Positions 11,552 to 25,500 of a DNA stretch of 64,000 bases are shown one piece after another (the first letter of the stretch is position 1; each line of letters starts with the position of its first letter). This DNA comes from Balanoglossus misakiensis (taxonomy: Eukaryota > Hemichordata). The notes below the pieces were generated by a model. It had not been told where the DNA came from. It did not search any database and saw only the letters and a program-made list of their open reading frames with translations. Made by a program: the position numbers and the translations under genes. The stretch covers positions 7,068,001-7,132,000 of the forward strand of contig CM082589.2 of NCBI GenBank assembly GCA_040954595.2, read 5' to 3'.

Positions 11552-14500
11552 CACCACACTGATGTCAAAGTTCGACCCAGTTTTAAATGAGGTCAAAGTT
11601 CAAACTTATTTCCCAGAATGCATCTGTACCACAAACCACGCATCCTTTTGTCATTATCTTATTTTACTTTTCTCTGCTCAATTCGAAACAAAAACAATGG
11701 ACAGTGTGCAGTCAGAGCGTGGCGTATTGTTGCTGTTGCATTGTGGGAACCAATGTTTGAATGATAACTGGAAAGCTGGTTTGAGTGATTGGAATTGACA
11801 ACAGAAAATGCACTTTCTATCCAAAAGGAATGGATGAGAAACCAAACATTTACATAAATCTTAATAAGTTTTATTATATATTAAATACAGTTAATATACA
11901 TTGCAATTCATGGTGTTTTTTCTCAGCACGAAGCTTTTTTGATGAGTATAGATATTTATGTTACAAGTGTTAATTTGCATGTTGTGGACATTGTTGTGGT
12001 CATTTGAATTACGGTTGCTATGGCAACCCAATTAAGGTTTTTGCTGCAAGCTCTTTTTTGCCATACATCGATTGTGCAACTTTTGTCTGATATTTGGTGT
12101 GTGTCTCCTGTTTTGGGCAAACAAGTATTACGAACTCAGAAGTACTCCAAGCAGAATTTGCTGTTTGTGTGTTTTTTTTTTTCCAAATTTCCTCTGGTGA
12201 GGTAGAACACACACCATGAAGGTTGAGTTAACATGGAATGAACATTAGGAAGAGGTTTTGGGGGTAAATTAAAATACTTGTTTGTACGTGTATTTGGAAA
12301 AGAAAATAGACCATTTAAAACATTTAAGTAAACATTTCAATATGCAGTATTGATAAGATATCAAGGCAGTTACCCCTGGTCTTTTACCATCTAGCAATTT
12401 TCTCCCTACTGTGTAGGGTAAGCATTGGGGTGGTCAGGACTAAATATTCAGAAATCCAGGTGGGCTGTTGATAAACCAACTCTCCGACCTGAACTTTACA
12501 TAAAGAATAGATTTTGAGACTTTTTTACTTCTGGCAACAGATAATGTACAAGCAACTCAAATAATGCTGCTCTCTATTCAATATTAATTTTTTGTTTAAT
12601 TTATATTTAAATATTGCAATATTTAGTGAAAAGATGCTTAATAGCTTGACAGTACTGCATCAGAGTGTGTGAATAGTCCATTAATTTAATTGCAATTGGA
12701 CCTTTGGGGTGCGTGCTTAAGAATTTAATTCAGATATTTTGTTAGCTAAATTCATGGGATGAATTTGTACAACAATTTAATAAGATTTTTTTTTACTTCT
12801 AAATGTGCTGCATTAATATTTTTCATTGATTTTGTATATTTGATACTCAGTACTTTTTAGATTTCTTATATTTCCCGGAGTTGTCGATAGATTTTACCGG
12901 ACTTCAACCAGACAGCAGTTATGAGGAAATCACAACTGTGATGTGAAAAGGACAAGAAATCTGAATTTGGCATGTGTATGGTGGTTGCTGTCACATGGTA
13001 CACACTTAGTGAAATGCTGCAAAATCATGGTGTTGTGTTCAGTACTGTGTTGGCCAATCACATGCTTTTGAATATTTTTCCCAGGATGCAATAGTGTAGT
13101 CTGCTGGAATGTAATTGGTCAAACCTGTAATTCAAATACACCAAGCTACAAACAAAAACCATGTGTGTAAAATGGCCATAGACATAAGTGTATTCTTGTG
13201 TATGCACACAGCCACATGTATTTCTATCGATGCTTGGTCTGGTATATTTCAGACCATCATCCTAACAAAACGAAACATCAAATCAAATTCTTGGGAGTCA
13301 AAGTCCAGTGGCTTCTTGAAAATGTTACTTAACAATGCATTGTACTGAAGAATAATATCATTTGCTTTAAGATATTTTTTTTTCATTTCATGAAGCTCAA
13401 ATTTTCTGTTATTTTAGGCGAAAGTCTAACTTTTGATATCGTAGCAAGGTTTTTCATAAATGAAATTGGTTGCAATAGACAGGACCTGTAAAAAGTGTAA
13501 CAAAAGGCAAATAATATCATTACGCCTTTCAGAAAGTAACCACTGAAAGAAAACACAAAATAGTTATGGAAATATTGACAAGAAGTTGAAGAACTTTCCG
13601 CTTTCCTTTGTCTTTTGAAAAGATCGAATGCCACTTTGTATAAGAAGTTTTCTAAGTTATTAACTTATTCTGACAAGGAAATTTCGATTGGCTTTTGTAC
13701 CTGTTGTGAAAATATCTTTTATTTAATATTTTTTTGGAATTGTTTTAGCTCAGTGTTGAATGTGTGGCGCACATTAGGTGAAAGTGGAGATGTCATTTTG
13801 GATAATAGTGAATTCGGGTTGATGCTATCAGAATGGTGACAACTATGTTGTGTGCCCTCTAGCCTGGCCCATAGCTGTTCCTTTGTTTTTATGGAAATGT
13901 ACTAGAATCTGGTATATGGGCATGTGTGCCACCCGTGGGACGATGCAATTAAAAAAATACCCCAGTTAGGTTTGGCTTTACAGCATTTGGTTTTGAAATC
14001 TTGGGGTGTTATGGCGAATATGTTAAAATAAAATTCATTGGCCAAACAGTAGTAAGGGGTACACACATGGCTTCAAGGCATTGATAAGGTCAATCGATAC
14101 ATTTCAACACATTCACAGAATAGAACCAAGGAACTATAATTGATACGTGGAACAAAAATATTTAAAATGCTTGGCCATACCCCTTTAGCTATTTGTAAAA
14201 CGGTCATTTAAGTCCTTTTTGGCACTTCTCCATTTTCAATGAATTTTGCATCAAGTAGCTTTCAGTAATGTGTATCATAATATCATAATGTAAGAAAGTT
14301 GACTTTTCTTACATAGATACTAATGTAAAATATTTATTTATTCAGTGATGTAATTTATGAACGGAAGAGCATTACAGATTATGAAATTCTTACTCAAAAT
14401 TGTAAATTGAAATGTCATATAAATCAGATTGAATATGAATCTGTTTCAATTTATTTGGTAGATTTAAATACAGTAATATATTGAATAATATTGAATAAAT

Positions 14501-16376
14501 GTGTTTCTTTTTTCTCTCTTTCTTGCTGTGGTTAACCATAAAGCTTAAACCTTTCATCCCAAGTTCCTGGGTCCTTCGAGGATGTAGAGAGCGCCCAAAA
14601 ATGACATATTTTCAGTTTACTACAGCCCCCCCCCCCCACCCCGGGGGGATGGGGACTCCCCATGCCAAGATTCTCCTATTCTCCTACCCTATATGTATAT
14701 GGCGTTGCCGCTGTCTGTAACAGCCACTGTTATTGTTGAGAACTGGATTCAAATCCTGACTTTGATTCAATTTGGAACAACAATGCCGACTACACATATA
14801 GACAATGCAAATAGGCTGCACAATGTATTTAGCACTGTGTATTTCATATCAAGCCAGTGTGTGGAGTGACTGTGATCAAGCTTTTTGATTCCAACAAGAC
14901 GTCACTACACTTATAGATAACAGATAAAATTCCAACAGTTACGGCTACATGTAGTAGACCTTGTAAATATCAACGACATGGCGTCATTATGCTAATCTCC
15001 ATCGGTATCTGAATGTCAAACTTGAGAAATGTCCTGATAGCACAAATCAAACAGAACCAATGATGATGGTCACGCCTATCAACAAAGTATTGACCCTCAT
15101 GGTCCAATTTCCAGGTAGGCGTTATACGTGATAAGGATTAACATACGCATTAACTTGTTGCTACGATCAACGGCACAATTACAAACGCATTAAGAAGATT
15201 TGTTTTATTAAAATGTTTTAATCACTTGGTAGGTACATAGGCCCGCCCGTTTTCGATGTAAGGTATTTAAAATCCTGTTTTAGCTGTTGTAACCCAGCAA
15301 AGCGAAAGAAACTATAAGCATTGAGATCAAAGCGTACTTCACTCTATTCATCTCGTCGTAAATTACAAGATTTTGTTTTCCTTAGCGGAATGTGCGGAAT
15401 ATCCTTGCATTTATGACGAGAAAACACCTGATATCTTAGGCGAAACGTAATAATGACGTTATGAAAAAAAATATCTTCTCAAAAACAGTCATCGAAATCT
15501 TGTTTTGCTGCGCGACTCACTTTATTTGTTTATTCACGTGAGATATCAAGATTGTTGTTTGCTTTCATTATCATAAAACGATATATTGGTGTGAGCTCCA
15601 GAAGTGACCGAAGTTTTGGTCAGATTGACCTTTGACCCACTTTAAATCGGACTCAGTGCTAAATATGTATGTTTAACGCACGGGACTGTAGTGATATAAG
15701 AGTGCAAAGTTTGTGATGTCGTACTTAGTCGCTATCTCCAGAATAGCGGGCGGCCGATACCATTTTGGGTAATGTTTTGAGTCTGTTCAGCGATATGGCG
15801 TAGTTTTGTCCGAGAGAAAAATGCCTTTTTCTATTTATATCGCGTTTTACTGGGTGATAATAATGTATCATGATAACGATGCATTCCGTTCAATTATGCT
15901 GATGTGTTTTTTTTCGATTCCAAGAATTTTATAAATGACCCGCGCATCCCTTCATTCGAGTCGGTCGGTCTCCGTTCAGCAACAGGTATTCCCAAATAAT
16001 ACTGTACATACTGGTGGTTACAATAGACATTACGATTGTGAAGGTATGGATTCGTTGAGGCGGAACAAGACTGGATTACGGTCTTCGTATTCAACTTAAT
16101 AATCCCTCCTCTACAGACACCAGTCGTCGGGGCCTAAATAACGAAGTGACGACCGCGGGTCCAGCACCAATCTCACCTTGTCTGCAATTGATTGCTGTGT
16201 TCTGGCAAAAGTAGATCGAGAATAGTAGTCGTTTGTATTGGAGCGGAAGATTGATGTGTCCGTCGTAATTATTAAGTGTGTTTTGACGTTTGCGCGGCGG
16301 TGGAGACTTATTGTAAAATGTTCTTTTCACGGGTCGCCAACGCTAGAGGGTCTACCTACATGAGAGGGGACTAACC
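11552..16376. other. Intergenic, AT-rich: 3' UTR/flank of THAP/BTB gene and promoter side of FAM167-like gene
   Basis: No supported coding exon. Candidate poly(A) signals AATAAA at about 14032 and 14493 could end a long 3' UTR of the preceding gene. A C-run lies at about 14625-14638. From about 15900 the sequence becomes richer in CpG and leads into the next gene's start. Confidence 0.5.
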
Positions 16377-18077
16377 ATGCTGCAGATACGGGTACCCGAA
16401 GTGACGACTCTAGACCACGACGCGGTGGGTGCGACACTCCCGGGGGCGATAGGCCCGTCATCATTGGAAGAGCGGTGCGCGACAGGCGTTACCGGACACG
16501 CCGTCTATTCAGGACCGATGATGATGATTGCAAACGGACTCGAACGCTCAGACGGCACATCGCCTGTCTCGCCCGGTGAAGACTGGCGGGGGAAAGCGGT
16601 CTTTGCCGCCGACTCTAGCGGCGAGAGAACGTGGAAGCAAAAAGAGGCAGAGATGGAAGCGAAGCTGAATTGGGTTAGAGATCAAATCGTAAGCTTAAGC
16701 ATCTTTTTTGTAACATATCTAGAACGGAGTTGTTGGGCTGAAACGCTCAGTCGACCTGTCTGGTGTTGCCCCTTACAACGATAACCTCTTCTGATACACG
16801 GCTCTCGTATACACAGATGTCATGAACTCCTGTCCATATTTTACGTGCAGAACGACAACAGCCGCCGGGAACGCTTTCAAACGTCATTTCAGTAAACGGG
16901 CAACTATTATAGTCCTTCGTGATCGTAGAGTGAATAGCCCATTTCCGTGTGTAATCGCCTGAAAAAATTGCCTTAGTTCGGCACATCCGCAATGACAAAG
17001 TTAACTTCGATAATATAATGTGTAGGAGAAATCCCATTTGGCCTATTATCGCAAATTGTTTCGGAAGACACCCTAAATTCTAACGATAACGAGATGAGAA
17101 CGTGTTAGTTTATCATTGGTAGGTGAATCTTGGAGCTGGTCTTTCGAATGATTTCCTTATATGGATTGACAGCGGTCGTTTTTCTCCAGAGTCTATGGTC
17201 GTATGCACACCTCCCCCCCCCCACCCCAGAGTGCATGCCGTAATCCGCAGAAGATGCGCAAAACAAAAACCCTGAAACAATATCCAAACTAGATGGAATT
17301 TCAAAAAGGACAGTTCGGACGCAATATCTATTCGCCACGAGAAGAGTAGAACTGGGTCAGGTTACCACACACAAGAAAAATGTTGAAGTTGTTGCCAGAA
17401 GTTAAACTGCTTTTGCAAGGTTTGGTTTTTAAAGGGGGCGTGAGAACGTTTGTTGTGGCGAATGAGCGAGATGTCAAGAGCGTGTAAATAATTGGCATGA
17501 TGCATTCGACGCGAAATTCCTGCTCAAAAAAACAGGTCGTAAATTCACACCCAACCAAGAATTCCTCGTAACGTTTAGGTAATCTTTCTTGTGTGGCCCG
17601 TGGAACGGTGTGATAATTTTGTAATGACGTCATACAGCTGCATGAGCATATGTACAGATCGGTGACTTGTCCATGCCTATGTCTATTGTACACTTTCAGA
17701 CTACACATTCATTAATTAACACCTTTTGTATAATCACGTTAATTAAACACGGTGAAACTAATTCACGCCTCCTATGAACCAAAGTCTAGAATCTATAGTC
17801 GGTCGTCGTCACGGGACACTCCCTCGGTCCCTCATGAACGAAAGTCCCGATACGACGTTCACATTCTCGACTAAACGAACCATAGCGACGATGCCGTTCT
17901 GCACAACCGAGCAACTATAAAAATGGTATTCGCCGTAATCTATAAGTACACAGCCAGCGGGCTACCACGAAGCTAGCCATGTGGACAGTTCTGAGGTTAT
18001 ATGGCGCGATTTTTCTCAAAGTTGTAAATTTTATAATACATCTGTCATTAACAGGAATGGGGACTATTCCCACAGTT

Positions 18078-18117
<40 letters not shown>

Positions 18118-18856
18118 TGTATTCTGTTGCTTTCATTGCGGGCTACAAGAAGTCGCACGAAAACAAATATATACATGTATAATGGAATGGTGACCTCGAT
18201 ACCAAACACAGTTTTCTGAAAGGAAGGTTCATTTATTCGTAGGATTACGTAGGATCGTGAGTTATCCCGACATCAGTATATTAGTTACGATGATCGCCTA
18301 TACATGCATTGTCTTACGTGTTAGACACTGAGTTCTTGTGTCTTTTTCACTGGGTAAAAACGCAGAATCCGTTTGTTATCTCATTTATAAGCCACCATAT
18401 AACAATGGTACACCAAACGACTTTCTCATAACGTCACAATAACCTAGCAACCACGCGAAAGTATGCAAAGCGATCGCCCGCACACAGCTGTATGAAGAGG
18501 TTATCGTCTGCTAGCTATTTTTTCTTCTTTCTTCGTTTCAGAAAGTCTTGAAAGAACAGGACCAGTCCCTGATGCGCCAGTTTCTCGACCTACGCGCCGT
18601 CATCAACCAAATCAAAATGGAAAGGTCCGGCTCGGTTTCGGATATGACGGTTTTCGACTCGGGTGTTGACGACCAGGAATCGGACGATTTGCCGTTTGAG
18701 AATGCGCCTTGTCGCCGAGCGTGCAACTCAAGTCTGAAGGAGGACGATGATCTGCCGTCGTTCCGACCCCGTACTGTCTCCCTCACCGAATCGACCAAAG
18801 CAAAAGTTCGTGACCTGCCGAGAATGGTCATGCAGACGAAAGAAGTGTTTTTCTGA
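16377..18856 (+). CDS. FAM167-like (DIORA) small protein, two exons
   Basis: Exon 1 is 16377-16688 (ATG after 'ctaacc', donor ATC|GTAAGC, phase 0); exon 2 is 18542-18856 (acceptor TTTCAG, stop TGA). The product is 208 residues, close to the ~214 of vertebrate FAM167A. A predicted coiled helix spans the junction: MEAKLNWVRDQI then KVLKEQDQSLMRQFLDLRAV and INQIKME. This fits the family's conserved 'W-L-x-x-Q-L ... QDQ-L-x-R-Q-L-x-L-R-x-x-I-x-x-L-K' core. N-terminal QIRVPEV resembles the family's start, and the rest is low-complexity and acidic. Biochemical function is poorly known; vertebrate members are linked to autoimmunity loci. I rely on recalled family pattern, not an alignment. It is convergent with SLC35B3. 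Confidence 0.65.
18081..18114. repeat. (GA)n microsatellite
   Basis: About 17 uninterrupted GA dinucleotides inside the single intron of the FAM167-like gene. Confidence 0.95.
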
Positions 18857-20143
18857 CGGCAAGTTTTGGAGGTCAGGTCTGTGAAAAAAACAATCGTAGA
18901 CACCACCACCCTTTGGAGATTTGCTGTTATGAGACTTACCAAGTACCACAATTTGATGTTTTAACAAATAAGGCTTTTTCGTAAACATGTAGAAGAGATA
19001 ATCACATTGTAACAGACCATGGTAAAAGAATAGACACTGCCTCATAATATATCTCATATTCATGATTTTTTCCGCATTTGAATGTACATTGTATGTCACT
19101 TTTGTTCACCCAGAATATTATATTAGACAGAATTATAAAAAAACAAAAGTCACGTATCCCATAAACTCTAGAGGGCGCATATTCTGGTTCAGATAACATG
19201 CTCTTCCGAGACAATGTTCCGAGACAATACTACCCGAACAGTTTCCTCCTCCATATGGTTTACTTGCATCGATAGACAGTGACAGGTTTGGTGTCGTTCA
19301 CGAGCAGATGTCTGTATTGCATTTTTGAATGCTATATAAACAGACAGACAGATTTTAAACAGAAACTGAATATATGTGTTGAGATGTTTTTATTCAAAAA
19401 TAGAGTCAATGATGCAAGTACATGTATAGTCACATTATTTATCCTCCTGTACTTGTAGGCTTTAACTGTTGTTAGAATCACTTTATTTCAACTATTGTGT
19501 ACACTTTTCCTTCAATAGATTATATAATCACAAGATCATGACCAAGTCACTACTTTCATTATCAACTGACAGACAAAAATGTTGCAGTTGCCTGTTAGAT
19601 TTATTAAATAAATGGTGAAATAAAAAAAATACAGAAATAAGCATAAATTGTATTAGTTGACAAGTTGAAGCCATATTTAACAGATGTGTGAAAGATAAAT
19701 ATTCTCTTCCGTCAATAAATGTATATGTACTTATATTACAATTGCAGGTTTTTTTTTAAATCTCATCACAAAATGTTTGGACCCACAGCTGCCTCAGGAT
19801 GACGGACTTTTGCATTGGTGCATGCGTATTTCAGCCACTTTCTCTTTGTCCATACATGATTATATCGTACAATGTGAAAACTACCTGCAGCTGCATAATA
19901 ACACATTGATTTCAATAGATATTTGAGAGAAGAAAAAAATTGATGAAAACAAAATCAGAATGGATCCTTGTGGGGCTCTTCCCCCAATCACATAACAGGT
20001 TTTGTTAATCATTTGATGAACGGTCAAAGGTCAAATGTATCCTGTCCCGTGATTGGCCATACCATATTTGCATATGCGTATAGAGGTCACACTTTTGTGG
20101 CCTGATTGGCTAAGACGTGTCTCATCATATACATATGAACGTT
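18857..20143. other. Convergent intergenic region between FAM167-like and SLC35B3 genes
   Basis: About 1.3 kb of AT-rich DNA that should hold both 3' UTRs. AATAAA occurs near 19605 and 19617 (+) and TTTATT (AATAAA on -) near 19388 and 19484, so cleavage signals exist on both strands; which are used cannot be told. No ORF worth reporting. Confidence 0.5.
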
Positions 20144-23100
20144 CTACACCTCCATCATTTCCGGAGTGTAACGCTGGCTCCGCATCTGCATCCGGATGAC
20201 GCACTTCCGGATGGTGTCGGCGGCCATGCCGTCCATCTTCCGCTTGTTCTTGCTGTAGACGTTGAGGAAAATCCCGATCATAACAATCAGGCCTGACCAC
20301 GCGTATCTGTTGGGAAGAAAAAAACACAGAATGAAACATTAAAATATTTGTATGTGGCATCAGGAAAGACTCCAACATAGGTTATGGCAGTAGGTGTATA
20401 TTGACGGAATTTATTTTTACTTACTGTGATGTAAATGGTTTCGTGAAGAACAAGAACGAGAGCACCATGGTTACCGCTTTCCGACATGTTGTAACTGTGA
20501 AAGAAAACAGTATAGAGAAATGTCATTGACCTTTGACATGATCTAAACACATGGGGGGGGGGGGGGGGGTTGCACAGTGTATATGTATATTCTGCATGCA
20601 ATCTTGTAGCAGGGACTTCTAACTTTGTATACAGCATTGGTCAAACTGACGTGAATATAAAAAAAGTAGGAATCTGAAACTATCCTGACCTGTAACAGCG
20701 ATGAGGGCACCACAACACCGGACGAGAGCCAGGACAAACGAGATACCAAGGTAACCGGTGATGGAGAAGATCAGTGCATAGCCGTACATCTTTGCTGGTT
20801 TCTATGGAGACAATAGGACCAAGTTTGCAGTGAATCGTGGGACAGCACACACATCAAATTGTCAATTTTCTTCACAAGTTAAACTCAAGCAACTGTACGT
20901 TTTTTTTATGAGTAAAATAGTACATGTAAAGATAATAATATTACCTCAGCAAAGAATCTGTACGATTTAATCAAGCTGCCATGTACAATTAAACCGCAAA
21001 GAATGTAAATGAATCCTATTGAGTAGGAGTACAAAACCTGGAAATAAGAAAACAAAAATATATTTTAGCTCTGTTGTATTAATATAATATGTCCATATGT
21101 TAAAAGATTGTTTGTTTTGGGTCCAACTCTAAGTTACTGGCAAACACGATGGCTTCTTTGCCTTTAGCTGATGAACAGATGCATCAAGCATAACATGCAA
21201 ATTTCTAATGATCCAATTGGATAAAAGTACTCACAACTTCAGTGTTTGTAGCATGGTGTTGTTTCATTGTCTTTTCCTGCACATTGCCAATGATGGCGTC
21301 CGCACACAGAGCCAGTGATATCAATATTACACCTGAAAGACCACCACAGAAAATTATATACATACACAGCCATGTACAGTGCTTGACAATTCTGTTTGAT
21401 AATTTGTTTCTCCTATTAAAGCGCGTAGCTCGTCTCACGCGCATGCATGTAACTTCCCAGCAAATTTTCCGTTCGATGCATTCAAATAGTGGACTGCCTT
21501 CGCTTCCTTCCATATTTCATGCGCACCGTATAAGTAGATTCTGGTTCAGTCCCTCCTTTTCACCCAAGCTAGTGTTCTTTCCCGATCTCCGACACAGATT
21601 ATGGTCGCCGCCATCTTGTGTGAGCACTGCCTTATGGGATTGACTGTTCACTAAACGTCTGTAACCAGCGGCTACAGTTGGAACATGCGTGTGAGACGAG
21701 CTACGCGCTTTAAAGTGAAAAAATAAACATCTCCACCCTCAGGGAAAATATTTTAAAATCCAAACAGTATTTTCGGTATATTTTACCTGTTTGGTCAAAA
21801 TTCGGTGAGATTTCCACGTCGGCAAGAGTGAATAGTATTAGCCCTACACTCATACAGAGAGCTGCAACAACATCAATTACACCATAACGTTTGCCTGAAA
21901 AGTGGACAGAAACAAGACATTCTTACATTACTGACATATTTATTTGCCTGTATGGAGATAGGCTCATCTGTAAGGGGTCAAAGGTCAGGCTCAATTTGCA
22001 TATAGGCAAATCTCTGGGCACAGGCCACTGACGAATAATGCCATGTTGGTTTTCATAAATTTAAAAAGCGTTCATGTTCAAGTGGTCCTTTTGTGAAACT
22101 CAACAAAAGAGGGCAAAAACACCTGTGTTATGTTGGTACATGTCGCCATATTTTGTTCATAATTTTTTTTCTATGTATAGAATGCAATTCAGTTCAAATT
22201 GTCCTGTCAAAGCAGGTTTATTGAGCTTTCATGCATGTACCTGTTTGTATCTCTAACAAAGAAAATGTACACTGAATGCACTGCCTGTTCATCACAAAAA
22301 ATTCTATACGACCACAAAACATTTTCAAAACCACTATTCCCCTCTACGACCATTATGTCAACTTTCAGCCAATGAGATTGCTCCAACTCACCTTGTATGA
22401 GAATGCCACCAATCATCACTGGTATAAGCTTACAGCATTTGAATACCACCTGGGTAGGGTAGTTGAGGTATCCCACCGAAGTGTTGGACAGTCCCATGGT
22501 GGATACGGTCAGAAAAGCCAGGAACATGTACGTCTTCAAGGGAATTCTAAGATGACGAAAAATGGTGTGAATCTCATCAACAGTCTTCATTGGGTGAATG
22601 AAATCAATGTATATATCAAACCCTCAAAAAATCTTTTCATTATGCAGCGTTGTAATTTACACAATCACATCAAAAGAGCAGTCCAGCTTGTTGTGAACTC
22701 CATCGCACACAAGTGTCACCTCTACAGATAAACCCTGACCTGTGACCTTTGACCCTCCACCCCTGGTATACCTGTCCTATCTGATCCAAGATAGCCGATT
22801 GTTTGGAAACAACCTAATCAATCTGCTTTAAAGACTAATTTAAACATTGTCAAGTGCCTCGGACATGGCAACAATCTATTAAAATACTTAATAGCTTCAT
22901 ACGGTAGTACCCATATTGATTTTTTTCACTATATATTATAAATTCTATAGATTTATACCGCATTATACCATAAAACAACAATAGATTATATTGAGCACCA
23001 CTACAGCTGACTAAGTCCCCCATAAGAGTCCTATCAAATATGAATGTGTGTTCAAATATGATATTTGCCCTCAGTAAACATTATTCACCTCAATTGTTAA

Positions 23101-24772
23101 TTTAGAACCTGAGACAGACATGACATGTGAGATGCTGTTTTCTGATCACATCTGGTGCATAGAAATGAATGGACTAAATGCAGAGTTTTTTTACTACCGG
23201 AGAGTATCACAACTTAGTCAGGAATGATGAAGTAAAGTGCTTTCCATTTGTAACATAATCCATCAATGTGCACTTGCATCGAAGATGACATCATTTGGAA
23301 TGATTTGGGAGAACGTAACATATTCAGGATGAGGTGAAAATATTATAGGATAGACTAAATCAACCAATCAGCAGTCAGCTAACAGCTGTGTGTATCAGGA
23401 GGTGTGATTCCAACAATTCTCATGTTTTTATTGCAAATATTAGCTTACTATACAATGTCAACAATTCGAGCCACATGTGGACTTTCACAGAATTTTTACA
23501 GTTGCCGTGCCACTAACATGAGTCTCTCTACTACAAAACATCTCCTATGCAAATTTATTCATGGTTGCCATGGTAAATTGAGATGTAGCCAATGACAGAT
23601 TTTCTCAGGGCAACCTCTAGCATTTTAAATCTAATGACAATACTGAACAGCACAGCTATTTCAGAAAATGGCCATTTTGCAGGACAAAACATGCGAATGA
23701 TCATTCGATACAGGTTTCATTTTACTCACTTTCGTTGCTTGTCAGCGTGGGTCTGCGTTTCCATGGCGCCAAACACGGAGTACAAGGCAAACTGCACCAG
23801 TGTCAAATACCAGCCATGGGGTTTCATACCTCCAACCCTGAATATTAATTCCTGCAAGGAACAAGGAACACAAATAAAACTGTAACCTTACTTTCACAAT
23901 CGTGAATGGAGGTGGATACACAAAATTGATCTGACAATGAAAAGTCGTATTTTCAGTCGTTTTCCTGAACATACCGGGTACAATGGCATGTGATGGGATG
24001 CAGACATCTCAAATGGTGACAAGATGGAATGAAGCAACACAAAACTCAGTTGTTGACACGTTGGCTATTTTCGGTATCTCCTGCAGCAAGAGCTGTGTTG
24101 GCGGGTAGCATGTCACATCACACGGACCCTGCAGGGTTTACACTGATCGACTCAGTTATGTAGAACACAGATACCCTGTCTCGGATGTCAAAAACTGCAC
24201 TTTTTCACGAACAGTATAAAATGACTATACTAGCACGGGTACCGTGATACTAGTAAGTTATCAATGAGACTGTTTGTAGATTACTAGCTGGCTGGGGCAA
24301 ATTAAGGTGGAAAAGGCAAAACAGGTTGATTTTATATGCTCAGGTGTTTTTTGTTATATCTGATTCTTGTTTAAACAACTGACAGCTGTATAAAAAACAA
24401 ACCACAGATATAGAATACATTATCATTTATCAGTACCTGCATATATCCATAGATGAGATAGAAGAAAAATATCCCTACGACGCAGAAGGTAAATTGTGCA
24501 AATTTTGACCAGCGGTGGATCTGTATTCCGAAAACTGAAATTTCTTCTTTGACTTTCTGTCCTTCCATGTCCTTTGCTTCGTTGCTGATGGTGATGAAAT
24601 GGTGGCGGACATCACTCTGAATTTGGTTGATTTCAGACTGGATTATGTCCGTCTCTTTCTCTGCTGATGAGTAATTTGATTGGGCCGGACCAGAGAAGTC
24701 GCCATGGTTACCCACATGGTTTGCTGTTCCGTTGCCTATCAGCAGTTGCTGTGGCGACCAACTTTTTGACAT
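20144..24772 (-). CDS. SLC35B3: Adenosine 3'-phospho 5'-phosphosulfate (PAPS) transporter 2, SLC35B3
   Basis: Nine exons (- strand): 24437-24772, 23730-23851, 22392-22546, 21787-21894, 21235-21332, 20945-21037, 20690-20801, 20425-20494, 20144-20306. All phases agree and give 418 residues (human ~401). Diagnostic segments are FYLIYGYMQ|ELIF, GWYLTLVQFALYSVFG, TMGLSNTSVGYLNYPTQVVF, KCCKLIPVMIGG, LALCADAIIGNVQEK, RKAVTMVLSFLFFTKPFT and GIFLNVYSKNK. These match the nucleotide-sugar transporter family with about ten membrane segments. The protein imports PAPS into the Golgi lumen in exchange for a nucleotide, feeding glycan and tyrosine sulfotransferases. The ~100-residue N-terminus before the first membrane segment is the divergent part. 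The C-terminal tail is basic and extends past the last helix. Divergent from THOC1. Confidence 0.95.
21416..21714. mobile_element. ~300-bp MITE with TTAAAGCGCGTAGCTCGTCT termini
   Basis: Long terminal inverted repeats: 'ttaaagcgcgtagctcgtctcac' at the left and its complement at the right end (about 21690-21714). Located in the SLC35B3 intron 21333-21786. Related but shortened or diverged copies: 58674-58790 (inverted, HBS1L intron) and about 49793-50094. Confidence 0.8.
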
Positions 24773-25500
24773 GATTGCAGTTCAGAATTTTTTTTACAAA
24801 CAACAACAACAACACGATAAGTCAAGAGCGTTTCACGGGGGGGGGGGGGGTGGGGGGGGGTGGGGGGTCTGAAGAACAGAGCAGTTCACATACACCAAAA
24901 CTATCAAAACGGGAAGTTGCTCAACTTAGGACTGGTCACTGGGCACACCCTTTGCATAGAATGTTTTTGTACACACAGCATGCACAGATAGCGGAACAAA
25001 CGACGCGATGTCAAAACGTTACCAGCACAGTTGTAGTACTAGTGTTGATAGACCGAGTCAAACTGTGGTGTGGTCTCTTGGTACCTCCATGAAAATAATG
25101 AACACCTGGTTTGAACAGCTGAGTGCAGACTAGCGATTTAAAGTGTAACTTTCACTGAAAGTAACACGCGTACACTCAATCCATTGCATTTGTTGGCTTC
25201 CGTTGGTTCTCTGCTATGATCGGGTACCGCTGATAGACTGCACTTCACTGAAAGACTCCCGTTGTTGTCAGGTCCTCAGAAAATATGGTACATATGTTCG
25301 ACTACGTCCCAAAATACCAGCGTGCCACGTCTCCCACGAGTGACTTGTATCGGTTTGGTTTACCGGCCGGCGAGCGGCGCGATGCCGGTAGTGATTAGCG
25401 TCACCAATCATGTAGGCATGAATGGATGACGTCACAGAAGGCAATCCCGGTCTCTGACGTCACCGATTTGTGTACACTTTATGTTTATTTGCATTTCAAA
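24773..25500. promoter_or_regulatory. Divergent (bidirectional) promoter region of SLC35B3 and THOC1 with two CRE palindromes
   Basis: The two start codons point away from each other across 728 bp. Perfect TGACGTCA palindromes (CREB/ATF sites) lie at 25427-25434 and 25455-25462, 28 bp apart and about 40-75 bp upstream of the THOC1 ATG; a CCAAT box is at about 25403-25407. The THOC1 start context AAAATGGCTGCG resembles the YY1 motif. A long G-run lies at about 24836-24867. No TATA box stands out. Actual start sites are not visible. Confidence 0.55.

Noticed and set aside
18081-18114. Regular repeat that could be mistaken for a CRISPR array or other ordered array
   Set aside because: It is a plain dinucleotide microsatellite in an intron of a eukaryotic gene.
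22276-22731. 151-codon + strand ORF
   Set aside because: Antisense to SLC35B3 exon 22392-22546, which has an unmistakable conserved sequence on the minus strand.
1-24772. Idea that the sulfotransferase and the PAPS transporter SLC35B3 form a functional gene cluster
   Set aside because: They lie about 20 kb apart, on opposite strands, with two unrelated genes between them; a shared cofactor alone does not show a cluster.
24836-24867. Long G-run, with similar G/C runs at 3752, 20552, 25961, 54354, 58499 and 59301
   Set aside because: Homopolymer slippage tracts are common in this genome type and often assembly-sensitive; I saw no ordered G-quadruplex design.
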